64,000 nucleotides of DNA, taken from positions 372,001-436,000 of the forward strand of contig CAJUKZ010000001.1 of assembly GCA_910586995.1 (NCBI GenBank). Reading direction: 5' to 3'. This DNA comes from an uncultured Muribaculaceae bacterium (GTDB lineage Bacteria; Bacteroidota; Bacteroidia; Bacteroidales; Muribaculaceae). Shown piece by piece: positions 34,698 to 43,363 of this stretch. How positions within the stretch are numbered: position 1 is the stretch's first letter; each line of letters begins with the position of its first letter. The position numbers and the translations under genes were made by a program. The notes under the pieces were generated by a model that saw only the letters and a list, made by a program, of their open reading frames with translations, ran no database searches and was not told the DNA's origin.

Positions 34698-37520
34698 ATG
34701 AAAAAAGCAACCATTGCCTGTCTGTTTCTGCTTGGTGCGCCGGCATTGTTAGCGCGCACTATAGGCATGACTGAGGCAAGAAGCATCGCAGCCGGTTTCT
34801 TCGGTGAATCCGGCATAGGCGGAGAACCGCGTGCAGCAGTGCTTCCGCTCGCGTCCGCAGGGACTTCTGTCGCCGACAGGACACCATATCATATCTTTAA
34901 CTCGCCGCGTCCCGGAGGTGGTTTTGTGATAGTCTCCGGTGACGACAGGCTTGGCACTGTGCTTGGCTATAGCGACAGTGGCGAATTCAGCCTTGACGGT
35001 GCGCCCGACGGGCTGATCGCATTGATGAATATGTATGAGGCATACGCGTTCAGCCTTCCCGACGAAGGGGAAGCGCGCCAATCGGCTTCTTCTGTCGGTA
35101 CACCTGTGGTAGAGCCACTTCTGGGCGATATCCACTGGGGACAGGATACACACTTTAATACATTGTGCCCGACATACGTTTCGGGTGGCAGTATGACGCA
35201 TTATTATGTGGGATGCGTAGCTACTGCGGCTACTCAGATCATGCGCTACCACCGGCATCCCGAAAGCGGAACCGGAGAGAAATCATATTACGACCGAACT
35301 GGTTGCGGCCAGACTCTATCTGCGGATTTCGGAAACACCTCCTATGACTGGGACAACATGCCGGCTACGCCTCCCGAGATTGCTACGGCTGCGCAGATCT
35401 CGGCTTACTCTACCCTCTGTTATCATTTCGGAGTAGCTGTTGAGATGCAGTACGTCAAGGATGGTTCCGGAGCATACGACCAGATGGTTGCTTCTGCCTT
35501 GCGCAACTATTTCGGTTATGACAAGGGCACAAGAGGCTACCTGCGCGAATACTTCAACACGTCTGAGTGGACCGGCATGATCAAGGCCGAACTGGATGCA
35601 CGCCGCCCGGTATTCTATGGGGCTTCGAGCGACAACGGTTCCGGCGGACATGCCTTTGTACTCGACGGTTATGATGACAATGGCTATTTCCACGTGAACT
35701 GGGGATGGTATGGCCGCAGCGACGGTTACTTTATGCTGAACCATCTCAATCCAGGTGAACTTGGAGCAGGTGGAGGCTACGGAGGCTATAACCTGAATCA
35801 GGATATGGTGATAGGCATACAGCCTCAGACAGCCGGATCTGAATATGTAGCGGAGATATACGGTTCTACAAGACTGCGTGCGCAATACTTCGGAACTGGA
35901 TTTCTGATGATGGCCGGACTTGAAAACAACGATGTCGAACCGTTTGCAGGCCAGATCGCTGCGGTGCTTACCGATACCGATGACAATGTGGTGGAAGTAT
36001 TGCAAAGCGAGTCACTCTCGCTCGACGGTTACGCAAATGGTCACAGCGGAGCAGAGCCGGTATATACGATGCGCAATGTCCCGGTGAATGCTTCTGCTCT
36101 GCCCGATGGCAATTATAGAGTCCGCTTTGCTTATCGTTCCGGTGTTGATGGGGCATGGACAATGATGCGCCATCCTGTAGGCACATGTCAATATATGGAT
36201 ATAAAGGTGTCGCGGGGAATGATCATGGAGGCCACAGATCATACTCCTTCTCCTGATGTAGTGCTGCTCTCGGCTCTCGATAGCTATGACGAGATCTACG
36301 CCGGATGCAAGACTGAGATCGGGTTCGACATAGATAACCGAAGCACCGACTACCGTCTGGGCAACATTGCAGTGCGTCTGACTTCTGTAGGCGATGAAAG
36401 CGTGTATTATGTTGCCACCGGTAGCGAGATAGTGTACGAGCAGTCTAAGAAGCAGTTTGATCTGGCTGTTGAGATCCCGTCCGATATTACTCCGGGGGAG
36501 TATGAGCTTACGGCATATGATCCGGCGTTCGAGGACGCTGTATTTGATGATTCCGAAGTGGGTACAACCCGTGTATCCGTAAAAGCCGCACCGTCGCAGC
36601 CGGTAGTGCGTGTGCGTTCGGATCTGGTGACTGGCAGTTCAGGGCTTCAGCAAGGAGTTAATGCGGCCTTTGGAGTCACACTCCGCAATGATGGCGCGGC
36701 CGGTACAGCCAATGTGCTTCTCAGACTTACGGACAAGGCTACCGGAAAGAGCTCTGTGTTCCTCCAGCAGTCTCAAACCATGACGGCCGGTCAGACAGTT
36801 TCCGTTACCTTTGTGAGAGCTTTGCCGCAAGATCCCGGCACATACGTGGCCGTGCTCTGTCAAGTCGATGACTCAGGCAATGAGACTGTTCTGGAGAGCT
36901 ACCGTGGCAACGATTCGGAAGTTGTGGTAGAGCCTAACGCAGATATTGAGGCTGAAGTTACGGCGTTCGATTTCCCTGAAAACGTGATGCAGGGTCAGCG
37001 ATATTCCTATAAGCTCACACTGAAAGGGTTGAAGACGATGACGACTGCTGTGCGTCCGCGTATCCGCCAGTTCACAGCCAGGAATGGTGAACTTATCGAC
37101 ATGTTCTCCATGTCGCTCGCAGCCGGTTCGGAAACTTCGCGCGAAGGCACTTACCGTTGCGGATCTTCTCTTGCCGATGGCAAGTATATGATCATGCTCG
37201 AGAATGGGAACAATGTTCCTTACGGCGGTCATCATGTCTACTACAAGGAAGTAACTGTAGGTTCGACTGTAGGAATCGACAATGTGGAATCCGCAGCCTC
37301 AGTCGTGCGCGTGTGGGTTGAAGGAGACATGCTCTTTGTGGCAACTCCCGTCGGCATGGATACCCGTCGTCTTGATGTATATTCAGTAGGTGGTCTCAGG
37401 GTTCTTGCCGCCGATGGCGCGGTGGGCGCAGTGTCAGTGGCATCTCTGCCGGCAGGCGTATATGTAGCGTCTGTCGTATGCTCTGATGGCAGTACTCATA
37501 CAGCTAAATTCATCAGGTAA
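34698..37520 (+). CDS. C10 (streptopain-like) cysteine protease with C-terminal sorting domain
   Basis: Secreted papain-fold protease of the SpeB/streptopain family. The start is the ATG at 34698 (MKKATIACLFLLGAPALLAR); a GTG six bases earlier is less likely. Order: signal peptide, inhibitory prodomain with FVIVSGDDRLGTVLGYSD (about 22-135), catalytic domain (about 140-380) with nucleophile Cys173 in YYVGCVATAATQIMRYH and His318 in GGHAFVLDGYDDNGYFHVNW followed by the conserved WGW, then about 480 residues of Ig-like beta modules, and a type IX-like C-terminal domain ending VSVASLPAGVYVASVVCSDG. Family members are made as zymogens and cleave host or dietary proteins. The linker STVGIDNV matches the upstream gene. 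Both lie between strong terminators. Substrate unknown. Confidence 0.9.
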   Translation: MKKATIACLFLLGAPALLARTIGMTEARSIAAGFFGESGIGGEPRAAVLPLASAGTSVADRTPYHIFNSPRPGGGFVIVSGDDRLGTVLGYSDSGEFSLDGAPDGLIALMNMYEAYAFSLPDEGEARQSASSVGTPVVEPLLGDIHWGQDTHFNTLCPTYVSGGSMTHYYVGCVATAATQIMRYHRHPESGTGEKSYYDRTGCGQTLSADFGNTSYDWDNMPATPPEIATAAQISAYSTLCYHFGVAVEMQYVKDGSGAYDQMVASALRNYFGYDKGTRGYLREYFNTSEWTGMIKAELDARRPVFYGASSDNGSGGHAFVLDGYDDNGYFHVNWGWYGRSDGYFMLNHLNPGELGAGGGYGGYNLNQDMVIGIQPQTAGSEYVAEIYGSTRLRAQYFGTGFLMMAGLENNDVEPFAGQIAAVLTDTDDNVVEVLQSESLSLDGYANGHSGAEPVYTMRNVPVNASALPDGNYRVRFAYRSGVDGAWTMMRHPVGTCQYMDIKVSRGMIMEATDHTPSPDVVLLSALDSYDEIYAGCKTEIGFDIDNRSTDYRLGNIAVRLTSVGDESVYYVATGSEIVYEQSKKQFDLAVEIPSDITPGEYELTAYDPAFEDAVFDDSEVGTTRVSVKAAPSQPVVRVRSDLVTGSSGLQQGVNAAFGVTLRNDGAAGTANVLLRLTDKATGKSSVFLQQSQTMTAGQTVSVTFVRALPQDPGTYVAVLCQVDDSGNETVLESYRGNDSEVVVEPNADIEAEVTAFDFPENVMQGQRYSYKLTLKGLKTMTTAVRPRIRQFTARNGELIDMFSMSLAAGSETSREGTYRCGSSLADGKYMIMLENGNNVPYGGHHVYYKEVTVGSTVGIDNVESAASVVRVWVEGDMLFVATPVGMDTRRLDVYSVGGLRVLAADGAVGAVSVASLPAGVYVASVVCSDGSTHTAKFIR

Positions 37521-37549
37521 ATAAAGGACTTGATATATTCAACAAAAGA

Positions 37550-37592
37550 ATCGGGGTGCTGTGGAATAAACCGAAGCACCCCGATCTTTTTT
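37550..37592. terminator. Bidirectional terminator between the C10 protease and pgpH-like genes
   Basis: ATCGGGGTGCT (37550-37560) pairs perfectly with AGCACCCCGAT (37575-37585), followed by CTTTTTTT on the plus strand and preceded by an A-rich run that serves the minus strand. The flanking genes are convergent. Confidence 0.88.
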
Positions 37593-37603
37593 TATAGTTT
37601 TAT

Positions 37604-39628
37604 TCAGGAATTCTTTGGAGCTTCCGGATATGTGATCCGGGAATGATACATTGTCTTCAGGCGTCGTACGAAAGCTTCCTTTATGGTGCTTATGTCGCGG
37701 AACGATATAGGCGAATCGTTATGAAGTCCCTCTGCTATCTGTCCGTCGATAATCTTGTTGACGAGTTCAGCCAGAGCCTCGGGTGAGTGGTCGGACAGTG
37801 AACGCGATGCAGCTTCCACACTGTCGGCCATCATCAGGATAGAAGTCTCGCGGGAGCGGGGATTAGGACCGGGATATGTGAATGGAGCAGGATCGACCTG
37901 AGTGTCGGGGTGCTGTTTGCAGTAGCTGTAGTAGAAGTACTTGGCCTTGCCTGCGCCATGATGCTCTTTTATGAAGTCGATTATCTCGCGCGGCAGTTTT
38001 GCTTTCTCTGCGCGTTGCACTCCGTCTGTCACGTGGTTGATCACGATGCGTGCGCTCTGTTCCGGCGGTAATGCCTCGTGGGGATTCACTCCGCTTTGGT
38101 TCTCGGTGAAGAAAGCAGGGTTGCTGATCTTACCGATGTCGTGATATAGCGAACCCGCTCGCACGAGTTGCACATTAGCACCGATACGTGCGGCTGCATC
38201 TGTGGCGAGGTTGCTTACTGCCATTGAGTGCTGGAAAGTGCCGGGACACTCATCGCTGAGCTGGCGTAGCAGTGGATGGTTGATGTCGGCAAGTTCGACA
38301 AGTGTCACCACTGATATAAATCCGAATATCTTCTCGAATACAAACATCAGGACATAGGCGAAAGATACAAGCACCGCGTTTATGATGATATATGTGATCA
38401 GGTGCTTTGATATGCCCTGGAATGATCCGTTGAGCAGGAGTTCCATCGCGGTATACGACGCAAGCATGGCTATGGCCACTATGCCTGCGGTGCGCAGCAG
38501 TTGCGATCGTTTCGAGATCTGCTTCTCAAGGGAGAATACTGCTGCACATCCTGCCGAAAGCTGGAGGAAGATGAATTCAAGAGTGAATGGCGCGAAAGCC
38601 GCACACAATGTGGTGCACATGATGTGGATGAACAAGGCTGTCCGGCCATCGAAAAACACCAGTATAAGTATAGGCACAATGGCGAAGGGCACAATGTAGA
38701 CACCGTTCTCGATAAAGTGGTTCATCGTGACTCCGAAAAGATAGAATACCGTCACCATCAGTATGATAGCCAGGAAACTCCGCTTGTCGTCGGCAACCGA
38801 TGCTTCGAAACTGCGCAGATATACCGTAATGAACAGCAGTACCATCAGTACAAAAGCTCCCTGGCCCAGTATCAGCAGGAAGTTGGACTCGAAGTTCTCG
38901 GATTTCTCTTTTGCCAGCATCTCCTCGTAGGTGCGCAGGTTGATGTGGTCCTGAGGGGTGATCACATGGCCTTTGTTGATGATCGACTGACCTTTCTGTA
39001 TCACCCCGCTGGCCGATGTGAATGGAAGCAATGCCTGATCGAACATGACCTTCGACTGCACTGTGTCGTATAGCACATTCGGTCTCAGCATCGACACTAA
39101 AGTGCCTAATTTGAACACATGTCCGGCATCCGAGCCTGGGCCTGACAGCGAGGCCATTGCCTGCTGCAGACGCTCGAGTGTGTAGTAGTGCGCTGTGGAC
39201 TGTCTGGAGATAACGTTTCCCCGGGAGATGAATCGCAGTGAGTCGGTGCGTCCGGCAAGACTCTCGAGTTCTTCTGCCGATGGAAGCACTCCGCGCTCAT
39301 AATATTCAGTCAGTATGGCTGTGGCCATTGTGGCGTGCAGCGGGTTGAGCTGGCTGTTCACGGAGTCGATCATCTCAGGCATCACGCTGTCGTCGCGCCT
39401 GAAGAATGGGATGAATACACGCCTGAGCGAATCCGAAGCCCGCAGTATGGATGCCGAGTCGGGGCGTATTGGCATATCGAAAGGTGCGATTAGCTGGGCA
39501 TAGCTCCAGGGCCGGCCTACTTCGTATTTATAATGGCTTTGCTCATGTCTCGGGCAAAAATATGTCATGACCGCTGTGGCTATAGCGATTACGATGATCC
39601 GGAAGTATTGCTGAGAACTTAATTTCAT
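37604..39628 (-). CDS. PgpH/YqfF-like 7TM-HD phosphohydrolase
   Basis: Inner-membrane protein of the 7TMR-HDED/HD family; the characterised members hydrolyse cyclic di-AMP. 674 residues: one N-terminal membrane segment (about 8-22), an extracytoplasmic domain (about 25-255), a block of seven or so membrane segments (about 260-455) and a cytoplasmic HD domain with SLYHDIGKISNPAFF (about 495-510), EHHGAGKAKYFYYSY and MMADSVEAASRSL. Metal-binding His and Asp are present. It is 40 bases downstream of spoT on the same strand, so probably cotranscribed. In Listeria PgpH is inhibited by ppGpp, which makes the pairing notable. Cyclic di-AMP as substrate is inference. Confidence 0.85.
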   Translation of the reverse strand: MKLSSQQYFRIIVIAIATAVMTYFCPRHEQSHYKYEVGRPWSYAQLIAPFDMPIRPDSASILRASDSLRRVFIPFFRRDDSVMPEMIDSVNSQLNPLHATMATAILTEYYERGVLPSAEELESLAGRTDSLRFISRGNVISRQSTAHYYTLERLQQAMASLSGPGSDAGHVFKLGTLVSMLRPNVLYDTVQSKVMFDQALLPFTSASGVIQKGQSIINKGHVITPQDHINLRTYEEMLAKEKSENFESNFLLILGQGAFVLMVLLFITVYLRSFEASVADDKRSFLAIILMVTVFYLFGVTMNHFIENGVYIVPFAIVPILILVFFDGRTALFIHIMCTTLCAAFAPFTLEFIFLQLSAGCAAVFSLEKQISKRSQLLRTAGIVAIAMLASYTAMELLLNGSFQGISKHLITYIIINAVLVSFAYVLMFVFEKIFGFISVVTLVELADINHPLLRQLSDECPGTFQHSMAVSNLATDAAARIGANVQLVRAGSLYHDIGKISNPAFFTENQSGVNPHEALPPEQSARIVINHVTDGVQRAEKAKLPREIIDFIKEHHGAGKAKYFYYSYCKQHPDTQVDPAPFTYPGPNPRSRETSILMMADSVEAASRSLSDHSPEALAELVNKIIDGQIAEGLHNDSPISFRDISTIKEAFVRRLKTMYHSRITYPEAPKNS

Positions 39629-39668
39629 TAGTGTCTGTAAGTAGATGGTTCAGGTGTGCAGGTGATAT

Positions 39669-41933
39669 TCATGAAACCCGGATGGCTTTCTGCACACCGT
39701 CTATTTTCTTGACTTTATCGCAAAGGGAGTCGACTGCAGATGCGTCCTCGACCCTTACTTTCAGGTCGCAGTGGAACACCTCGTCTTCGGCCTGTATGTC
39801 CAATCCGCGTATGTCGATGCTCAGATGGGTTGAGATCATCTGTATCAGTTCCTGGAGTATTCCGAAGCGGTCTATACCCTCGATGCGTATCTGAGCGGGG
39901 AAAGTACCGCTGGATACGTCCCATTTCACTGCCACTATCCTCTGCCCGAAACCTGCTTTCAGAGCCTGGGCACGCGGGCAGGCAAGAGAATGCACCACTA
40001 CCTCGCCCTCGTCGTCGATGAAGCCCATAGCATCGTCGCCGGGAATAGGTGCGCAGCAGTCTGCAAATCGGAAGTTTGAGTCGCCGTTCTCGTCAAGGTG
40101 CAGGATATACGTCTCTTTGCGGTTGATCTCCGGTTTGGGCGTGTCGGCCTGCTCTGATTTTTTCGCGGACTGAGGATCGGAGACTCTTCCGAACCGCAGC
40201 AGTTTTGATATGAGTGATGGCGATGAGGCTTGTTTGTCCGCTGTCTTGCGCAGAGTGGCCACCATATAGCTTTCCAGAGCGGCCTCGCGGGATCCGAGCA
40301 TGTATAGCATATCATCCCTCGACGCGGCGTGGAATATGCTTATGAGTTTTGAAATCACCGGATTGTCCGGTGTGATCCGGTTTTTCTCCAGAAATTCGTC
40401 CAATATCTTCTTGCCTTCGGCTACGACCGGTTGCCGTACGCGCTGGAGTGCTTTGCGCAGTCTGGTCTTTCCCTTGGCTGTGGCAAGAAAATCGATCCAT
40501 TCAGGACGTGGGTATTGCGACTGGGATGTCAGCACCTCGACCTGATCGCCTGAAGACAGTTTATGGCTCAGAGGCATGAGCTTGTGGTTCACTTTTCCGG
40601 CGATGCAATGCGAGCCTATCTCGCTGTGGAGGTTGAAAGCCACGTCGAGCACTGTGGAGTCGGACGGAAGCGTTAGCAGTTCGCCTTTTGGCGTAAATAC
40701 CACAATCTCCGAAGCGAACAGGTTGAGCTTCAGTGTGTCCAGGAAGTCTATCGCGCTGGGTTCAGGATTGTCGAGAATGTCTTTGATTGTCCGTAACCAT
40801 GCGTTCAGTTCCGATTCCTCGTCGCTTTCGCCAATTTTGTATTTCCAGTGTGCGGCAAATCCTTTCTCGGCGATTTCGTCCATTCGCCTTGAACGTATCT
40901 GCACTTCGATCCAGTTGCCGTCCGGGCCCATCACTGTCAGGTGCAGTGCTTGGTATCCGTTGGCTTTGGGGACGCTGATCCAGTCGCGCGTGCGGTCGGG
41001 ATGCAGTCTGTAGAGATCGGTAATTGCAGAGTATATGTTCCAGCAGATCTGTTTTTCCTTTGTCTGGTCGTCGCAGTCGAAGATGATTCGCATTGCATAG
41101 AGGTCATATACCTCCTCGAATGGTATGTGCTTCGTCTCCATCTTGCGCCAGATGGAATATACCGATTTCAGACGGGCTTTGGCTTCGTATTTCAGCCCCA
41201 TATTGTCGAGGCTGCGGCGTATAGGTTCGGAGAAGTCGTTGTAGACAGCAGACCTGCGCTCCTCGCTCTCGCGGATCTGTTGCGATATGCGGTCGTATGC
41301 AGCGGGATGCTCGTATTTGAAACTCAGGTCTTCAAGTTCTGTCTTTATAGCGAACAGTCCGAGGCGGTGTGCGAGCGGAGCATAGATATAAAGAGTCTCA
41401 CCGGCTATCTTGTATTGCTTGTTCGGAGCCATAGAGCCGAGTGTGCGCATGTTGTGAAGCCTGTCGGCCATCTTTATAAGCACCACCCGTATGTCCTCGC
41501 TCATGGTGAGCAGAAGTTTGCGGAAGTTCTCAGCCTGGGCGGAAGCCTTGTCGCCGAACACACCGCCGGAGATCTTGGTAAGGCCCTCTACGAGCTGTGC
41601 GATTTTTTTACCGAAATGCTGTTCAATATCTTCCACCGTGTATTCCGTGTCCTCCACCACGTCGTGCAGCAGGGCGGCGCATATCGAGGTCGAACCCAGA
41701 CCGATTTCCTGCGACGCTATTTTCGCCACAGCTATCGGGTGCAGTATGTAAGGCTCTCCCGACCGTCTGCGTATACCTTTGTGGGCTTCGCGGGCGAAAT
41801 GATAGGCCTTTTCGATCATTTCGACTTTTTTTCGGTGGTTGCTTGCCAGGTAGCCGTTGAGGACGTCGCGGAATGCGTCTTCAATCATGCGGTCCTCGTC
41901 TTCGGGACTGTATTGTGTGTTGGTCAGATCCAT
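39669..41933 (-). CDS. spoT: RelA/SpoT-family bifunctional (p)ppGpp synthetase/hydrolase
   Basis: Stringent-response enzyme making and degrading (p)ppGpp. 754 residues. The N-terminal HD hydrolase is intact (His65, His90-Asp91, Glu94-Asp95; KMADRLHNMRTL), the synthetase domain follows (about 240-370; VYSIWRKMETK, DLYAMRIIF), then TGS (FTPKGELLTLPSDSTVLDVAF, about 415-475), a cysteine-containing conserved region (FADCCAPIPGDD) and a C-terminal ACT domain (about 680-754). Both catalytic halves look functional. It has a -7 box upstream and is followed by the PgpH-like gene. Confidence 0.95.
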   Translation of the reverse strand: MDLTNTQYSPEDEDRMIEDAFRDVLNGYLASNHRKKVEMIEKAYHFAREAHKGIRRRSGEPYILHPIAVAKIASQEIGLGSTSICAALLHDVVEDTEYTVEDIEQHFGKKIAQLVEGLTKISGGVFGDKASAQAENFRKLLLTMSEDIRVVLIKMADRLHNMRTLGSMAPNKQYKIAGETLYIYAPLAHRLGLFAIKTELEDLSFKYEHPAAYDRISQQIRESEERRSAVYNDFSEPIRRSLDNMGLKYEAKARLKSVYSIWRKMETKHIPFEEVYDLYAMRIIFDCDDQTKEKQICWNIYSAITDLYRLHPDRTRDWISVPKANGYQALHLTVMGPDGNWIEVQIRSRRMDEIAEKGFAAHWKYKIGESDEESELNAWLRTIKDILDNPEPSAIDFLDTLKLNLFASEIVVFTPKGELLTLPSDSTVLDVAFNLHSEIGSHCIAGKVNHKLMPLSHKLSSGDQVEVLTSQSQYPRPEWIDFLATAKGKTRLRKALQRVRQPVVAEGKKILDEFLEKNRITPDNPVISKLISIFHAASRDDMLYMLGSREAALESYMVATLRKTADKQASSPSLISKLLRFGRVSDPQSAKKSEQADTPKPEINRKETYILHLDENGDSNFRFADCCAPIPGDDAMGFIDDEGEVVVHSLACPRAQALKAGFGQRIVAVKWDVSSGTFPAQIRIEGIDRFGILQELIQMISTHLSIDIRGLDIQAEDEVFHCDLKVRVEDASAVDSLCDKVKKIDGVQKAIRVS

Positions 41934-41976
41934 GACGTGAAAATGATAGATGACATTTCGGAAGGAGAATGAATCA

Positions 41977-41984
41977 CAAAGTTA
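41977..41984 (-). promoter_or_regulatory. -7 box for spoT
   Basis: CAAAGTTA on the plus strand reads TAACTTTG on the minus strand, a perfect TAnnTTTG 43 bases before the start. A CAAA (minus TTTG) lies at 42002-42005 with a 17-base spacer, shorter than usual. Confidence 0.5.
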
Positions 41985-42087
41985 CAAATTTCCTTAAAAC
42001 TCAAATGTAAAATGTTATGAAATCTATGCTATATTGATGGTTATTTTAGTCAATCTGATAAGCTTAAGCAGCGGGCATCCAATTTTA

Positions 42088-42119
42088 TTTGGTGAGGCTG
42101 ACATATTTTGCTAACTTTG
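42088..42119 (+). promoter_or_regulatory. Promoter for the DUF4494-yggS pair
   Basis: TTTG at 42088-42091 and TAACTTTG at 42112-42119 match both elements with an exact 20-base spacer. Start of transcription near 42126 gives a leader of about 34 nt. Confidence 0.85.
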
Positions 42120-42159
42120 CATGAATAAAAAACTCTAACAACGATATTAATATACTGCA

Positions 42160-42627
42160 ATGGCCAACTGGTTTGAATGCAAAGTACGATATGACAAGAC
42201 GATGGAGAACGGCGCCATCAAGAAAGTGACTGACCCTTATCTCGTGGATGCTCTGTCGTTCACAGAGGCAGAGTCGAGAATCACTGACGAGGTGAGCCAT
42301 ATGTCGTCGGACTTCTCTGTGACTGCTGTTAAGCGCACCAAGATCTCTGAAATATTCTGGGCTAACTGGGGTGTCGGAGACGACAAGTGGTATCTTGTGA
42401 AGGTTGCCTTCATCACACTCGACGAAAAGACTGCTGTCGAGAAGCGCTCAGTGTCGCAGATCCTTGTGGCTGCATCCGATTTCAAGACCGCCCTCGACAA
42501 CTTCCTCGAAGGTATGAAAGGAACAATGGCCGACTACGACATTGTATCCATCAGCGAGACTCAATTGATGGATGTGTTCGGTGCTGATCTCTCTGGAGAC
42601 TCCGACAAAACTACAGCCAACGCATAG
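42160..42627 (+). CDS. DUF4494 family protein
   Basis: A 155-residue soluble protein of a family found in Bacteroidota. Recognisable parts are MANWFECKVRYDKTMENG, PYLVDALSFTEAESRI, FWANWGVGDDKWYLVKVAF and ASDFKTALDNFLEGMKGTM. No signal peptide or membrane segment; a cytoplasmic alpha/beta fold is likely. Function unknown. yggS begins 14 bases downstream, suggesting one transcript; the proximity is the only functional hint. Confidence 0.85.
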   Translation: MANWFECKVRYDKTMENGAIKKVTDPYLVDALSFTEAESRITDEVSHMSSDFSVTAVKRTKISEIFWANWGVGDDKWYLVKVAFITLDEKTAVEKRSVSQILVAASDFKTALDNFLEGMKGTMADYDIVSISETQLMDVFGADLSGDSDKTTANA

Positions 42628-42641
42628 CATCAAAGCGCATC

Positions 42642-43313
42642 ATGGGGCATATAGGCGATGAAATACGCAGGTTGCATGCCGAACTCGATCCGCAGGGGGT
42701 CGGGCTTGTCGCCGTGTCCAAATTTCATCCGGCCGAGGCTGTGATGCAGGCCTATGATGCAGGTCAGCGCATATTTGGCGAGAGCCGGGTGCAGGAGCTT
42801 GTGGCGAAAGCCGGGGAGCTTCCGTCCGACATAAAGTGGCATTTCATCGGCCACCTTCAGACCAATAAGGTCCGTCCTATCATTGGCCGTGTGGCACTGA
42901 TAGAGAGTGTGGATTCCGAACGCTTGCTTGAAAAGATCGACGCTGAGAGCGAGGCAGCCGGAGTTGTGACCAAGGTGCTGATGCAGGTGCATGTAGCTGA
43001 AGAAGAAACCAAGTTCGGCTTTACTCCCGCCGAGCTTACCGCTTATTTTCAGGAGCGCAAGTTCGAGAGTCTGAAGGCCACACACCTGTGCGGTGTGATG
43101 GGTATGGCTACCAATACCGAAGATATTTCGCGTGTCAGGGCCGACTTCAAGACCATCGCGGAGCTTAGGCAAAGGATTATGTCGATAGCTCCGGATCTGC
43201 GCGGCTTCGACACGGTGAGCATGGGTATGAGCGGAGACTACGACATAGCTATCAGCGAGGGCAGTACCCTGGTGCGCATAGGTACGACTATCTTCGGCGA
43301 CAGACAATATTGA
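42642..43313 (+). CDS. yggS: YggS/PLPBP-family pyridoxal phosphate homeostasis protein
   Basis: Binds pyridoxal 5'-phosphate without known catalytic activity and keeps PLP and amino-acid pools in balance. 223 residues with the alanine racemase N-terminal-like barrel. The PLP lysine is Lys27 in VAVSKFHPAEAV; WHFIGHLQTNKVRPI and FDTVSMGMSGDYDIAISEGS are diagnostic. It lies 14 bases after the DUF4494 gene and 50 before the MFS transporter. Confidence 0.95.
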   Translation: MGHIGDEIRRLHAELDPQGVGLVAVSKFHPAEAVMQAYDAGQRIFGESRVQELVAKAGELPSDIKWHFIGHLQTNKVRPIIGRVALIESVDSERLLEKIDAESEAAGVVTKVLMQVHVAEEETKFGFTPAELTAYFQERKFESLKATHLCGVMGMATNTEDISRVRADFKTIAELRQRIMSIAPDLRGFDTVSMGMSGDYDIAISEGSTLVRIGTTIFGDRQY

Positions 43314-43363
43314 ATCAACTTTAAAACAATAAATTCTTACCTTTAACCTAAAATCAAAAGAAA

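Noticed and set aside
40941..41972. A 343-codon open frame antisense to spoT
   Set aside because: Shadow of a well-supported gene; composition is Val/Leu/His-rich with no recognisable domain.
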